A DNA stretch of 13,561 bases from DASYAN01 sp036501345 (GTDB lineage: Bacteria; Chloroflexota; Ktedonobacteria; Ktedonobacterales; Ktedonobacteraceae), in contig DASYAN010000413.1 of the NCBI GenBank assembly GCA_036501345.1, forward strand, positions 1 through 13,561. Reading direction: 5' to 3'. A program made the translations under genes and the position numbers. Position 1 is the first letter of the stretch. Every line of letters begins with the position of its first letter. Shown here in pieces: positions 13,448-13,561 of this stretch. The notes beneath the pieces were generated by a model. It was not told the DNA's origin, ran no database searches, and was given only the letters and a program-made list of their open reading frames with translations.

Positions 13448-13561
13448 TGGGCTATTATATCATCAGGATGGAATAGGGATCTATACACAGGGTTCCGAGC
13501 TCGGTGAGCTGCTTTGAGAGTCCATTAAAGTGCAGGATTGTAAACCTTTGTCAAACTTCTC
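13448..13561 (+). repeat. Dispersed repeat copy D, candidate right att-like end (cut by window end)
   Basis: This copy aligns without gaps to copy A at 1995-2108. It has the exact 20-base block at 13448-13467, a near-identical segment at 13481-13497, and TTGTAAA (13538) and TTGTCAAA (13548) boxes 10 bp apart. The expected TGATGT boxes would lie just beyond the window. It starts 100 bases after the integrase stop, in the same orientation as the other copies. Confidence 0.65.

Larger units (their letters stand above)
1995..13561 (+). mobile_element. Candidate integrative element / genomic island with rep-xis-int core
   Basis: The interval is bounded by direct repeats A and D and carries a Rep_trans-like initiator, an excisionase-like protein and a tyrosine recombinase at its right end. 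Cargo is a toxin-antitoxin pair, a LuxR regulator, a serine hydrolase and an HTH-GNAT protein. The gene order rep-xis-int recalls integrative plasmid-like elements. A and D differ at about a quarter of positions, so this is not a fresh single insertion. The true ends may be other repeat copies (C to D would make a 6.8-kb element), and the right end may lie beyond the window. Confidence 0.5.

Overview
The window looks like part of a bacterial chromosome that has taken up a small integrative element. The host is most likely a member of the Chloroflexota, class Ktedonobacteria. This is an inference from the gene mix, not from a marker gene: a multi-FHA ABC-transporter ATPase, a very large MalT-like LuxR regulator, a stand-alone serine hydrolase of the beta-lactamase/PBP fold, an HTH-GNAT fusion, and REP-like palindromes with an AATGAATT core. 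No tRNA, rRNA or CRISPR array was seen.

Layout. 1-1698 (minus strand) is the N-terminal part of an FHA-FHA-FHA-ABC protein of the Rv1747 type, cut by the window edge. 1699-2460 is non-coding and holds REP-like palindromes, the first copy (A) of a dispersed repeat with a conserved box architecture, a terminator-like hairpin, and a strong promoter/operator. That promoter drives a ParD/ParE toxin-antitoxin pair (2461-3020). Repeat copy B follows, then a 935-residue MalT/LAL-type LuxR regulator (3710-6517), repeat copy C, a promoter with an overlapping dyad, and a serine hydrolase (6857-8218). Convergent to the hydrolase is a minus-strand HTH-GNAT fusion (8338-9159). A divergent promoter region separates it from an unrecognised 137-residue protein (9361-9774). 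A hairpin-rich leader of about 480 bases precedes an apparent rep-xis-int operon (10438-13347), and copy D of the repeat closes the window.

How it fits together. The last three genes are a Rep_trans-like initiator/relaxase, a MerR/AlpA-type excisionase-like HTH protein, and a tyrosine recombinase whose start overlaps the excisionase gene. This is the core of an integrative (possibly mobilizable) element. Copies A and D form an ungapped direct repeat of at least 114 bp (about 85 identities by hand count) around 11.45 kb apart, with the integrase beside D, so they are candidate attachment-site-like ends. Copies B and C keep the same box pattern, two TTGTcAA-type boxes 10 bp apart then two TGATGT boxes 12 bp apart, in the same orientation. 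They divide the island into three modules: toxin-antitoxin, LuxR regulator, and hydrolase plus mobility genes. Stepwise accretion of elements at related sites would explain this.

The integrase reading frame is broken by one in-frame TGA at codon 21, where a glycine is expected. All catalytic residues downstream are intact. The gene is therefore recently inactivated, recoded, or affected by a base-call error.
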